Assembly: GCA_041627895.1 (NCBI GenBank) | Contig: JBFKQC010000018.1 | Span: 1 to 55,981 of the forward strand | Reading direction: 5' to 3' | DNA: 55,981 nt | Origin: JBFKQC01 sp041627895 | Lineage (GTDB): Bacteria; Pseudomonadota; Alphaproteobacteria; Rhodobacterales; Rhodobacteraceae | Shown: positions 54,676-55,981 of the stretch, in pieces | How the letters are laid out: each line of letters begins with the position of its first letter | Position numbering within the stretch: the stretch's first letter is position 1 | The notes under the pieces: model-generated | Seen by the model: the letters and a program-made list of their open reading frames with translations, nothing else | What the model was told of the DNA's origin: nothing | The model's database searches: none | Position numbers and translations under genes: made by a program

Positions 54676-55981
54676 TGCAGCTCACCCCCTCATACGAGGA
54701 CTTCGCGGCGGGCTACGAGGCGGGGCGGAACCAGGTCGTCTATGCCCGTCTGGCCGCCGATCTCGACACGCCCGTCTCGTTGATGCTGAAACTGGCCGGG
54801 GCGCAGAAGGACAGCTTCATGCTCGAATCGGTGACCGGCGGCGAGGTCCGCGGGCGCTATTCGATCATCGGCATGAAGCCCGACCTGATCTGGGACTGCC
54901 ACGGCGAGGCATCGCGGCTCAACCGCTCGGCGCGGTTCGACCCGGACGCTTTCGAGCCGCTCGAAGGCTCGCCGCTCGACACGCTGCGCGCGGTGATCGC
55001 GGAATCGAAGATCGAGTTGCCCGACGACCTGCCCGCCGCCTCGGCGGGGCTTTTCGGCTATCTAGGCTATGACATGATCCGGCTGGTCGAGCACCTGCCC
55101 GACATCAACCCAGATCCGCTCGGCCTGCCCGAAGCCGTGCTGATGCGGCCCTCGGTCGTGGCGGTGCTGGACGGGGTCAAGGGCGAGGTGACGGTCGTCG
55201 CACCGGCATGGACGGCCTCGGGCCAGTCCGCCAAGGCGGCCTATGCCCAGGCGGCAGAGCGGGTGATGGACGCGGTGCGCGACCTCGAACGCGGCATCGC
55301 CGACAGCACGCGCGATCTGGGCGAGGCGGCGGAAATTCCGGCGCCGGTGTCGAACTTCGCCCATGCCGACTATCTGGCCGCGGTCGAGAAGGCCAAGGAC
55401 TACATCCGCGCCGGCGACATTTTCCAGGTCGTGCCCTCGCAGCGCTGGCGCCAGGAGTTCAAGCTGCCGCCCTTCGCGTTGTACCGCTCGCTCAGGCGCA
55501 CCAATCCCTCGCCCTTCATGTTCTTCTTCAATTTCGGCGGCTTCCAGGTGATCGGCGCCAGTCCCGAAATCCTGGTGCGGGTCTTCGACAAGGAGGTCAC
55601 GATCCGCCCGATCGCCGGCACCCGCCCGCGCGGCGCGACGCCGGAAGAGGACCGCGCGCTGGAAGAGGACCTTTTGGCCGACCAGAAGGAATGCGCCGAG
55701 CACCTGATGCTTCTGGATCTCGGGCGCAACGACGTGGGCCGGGTGGCAAGGATCGGCACCGTGCGCCCGACCGAGCAATTCGTGATCGAGCGCTATTCCC
55801 ACGTCATGCACATCGTCTCGAACGTGGTGGGCGAGCTTTCGGACGAGCACGATGCGCTCTCGGCGCTGTTGGCGGGGCTGCCGGCGGGCACCGTTTCCGG
55901 TGCGCCCAAGGTCAGGGCGATGCAGATCATCGACGAGCTGGAGCCGGAAAAGCGCGGCGTCTATGGCGGCGGCGTCGGCTA
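54675..55981 (+). CDS. trpE: Anthranilate synthase component I, cut by the window end
   Basis: The first 435 codons are present. Makes anthranilate from chorismate for tryptophan synthesis, with TrpG. Motifs: the tryptophan-feedback site FMLESVTGG, then DIFQVVPSQRW, PFMFFFNFGGFQVIGASPEILV, the catalytic IAGTRPRG, AEHLMLLDLGRNDVGRVA and GTVSGAPKVRAMQII (quoted in parts). Its start overlaps the upstream stop. Confidence 0.95.
   Translation, partial: MQLTPSYEDFAAGYEAGRNQVVYARLAADLDTPVSLMLKLAGAQKDSFMLESVTGGEVRGRYSIIGMKPDLIWDCHGEASRLNRSARFDPDAFEPLEGSPLDTLRAVIAESKIELPDDLPAASAGLFGYLGYDMIRLVEHLPDINPDPLGLPEAVLMRPSVVAVLDGVKGEVTVVAPAWTASGQSAKAAYAQAAERVMDAVRDLERGIADSTRDLGEAAEIPAPVSNFAHADYLAAVEKAKDYIRAGDIFQVVPSQRWRQEFKLPPFALYRSLRRTNPSPFMFFFNFGGFQVIGASPEILVRVFDKEVTIRPIAGTRPRGATPEEDRALEEDLLADQKECAEHLMLLDLGRNDVGRVARIGTVRPTEQFVIERYSHVMHIVSNVVGELSDEHDALSALLAGLPAGTVSGAPKVRAMQIIDELEPEKRGVYGGGVG

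Overview
The window is chromosomal DNA of a high-GC alphaproteobacterium, almost certainly of the Rhodobacteraceae/Paracoccaceae. The signs are a DksA with a one-cysteine zinc-finger region, an L9 protein with a long acidic tail, DUF2927 and DUF2852 proteins, a B12-dependent ribonucleotide reductase, an Entner-Doudoroff edd-eda pair and an N-end-rule leucyltransferase. Nearly all of it is core or family-conserved. I see no CRISPR array, prophage, secretion system or rRNA operon. There is one tRNA (Pro-UGG). The only mobile DNA is the end of an apparent IS3-type element at the left edge.

Layout. 1-210: an IS end abutting two perfect CtrA-type boxes. 219-6930: fatty-acid and envelope cluster on the minus strand (fabD, fabG, acpP, fabF, mltG), broken by a divergent HisA paralogue and by an AT-richer insert with a DUF2726 protein. 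7005-9121: a membrane protein divergent from rpsF-rpsR-rplI. 9183-12872: globin, trigger factor, FAD monooxygenase, dksA. 13058-17205: MoxR ATPase, GNAT, DUF2927 lipoprotein, small membrane protein and VWA protein in one direction. 17440-20967: DedA, P450, M48 protease, methyltransferase. 20994-23734: PIN protein, rlmI, lipoprotein and an unlisted 51-aa gene, all minus. 23914-26952: edd, eda, VOC protein. 27122-32876: lone ATP-grasp protein, glnE, small genes. 33149-35761: AT-rich orphan, a short methionine synthase (MesD type), DUF2852, RDD. 35839-37885: bpt and a kinase-like protein. 38040-41623: attenuator-controlled ilvB - nitrilase - ilvN. 41702-46911: PAQR protein, response regulator, nrdJ. 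46912-47656: a long non-coding stretch with NrdR-like and DnaA boxes and a dispersed repeat. 47657-55981: tRNA-Pro, DUF192, double cold-shock protein, pdxH, fabI, SRPBCC protein, gpt, aminotransferase, PpiD-like isomerase and trpE, which runs off the edge.

How it fits together: FabD, FabG, FabF, ACP and FabI supply fatty-acid elongation. IlvBN, TrpE, the MesD-like enzyme, GlnE and the aminotransferase belong to amino-acid metabolism and nitrogen control. Edd and Eda carry sugar acids to pyruvate. The most interesting signals are non-coding or contextual: tandem CtrA boxes cut by an IS end; two matching 19-bp palindromes between the methionine synthase and DUF2852; a nitrilase inside the attenuated ilv operon; a HisA paralogue with an altered catalytic residue; 50-nt-spaced repeats upstream of glnE; and a two-hairpin repeat found twice, 30 kb apart.
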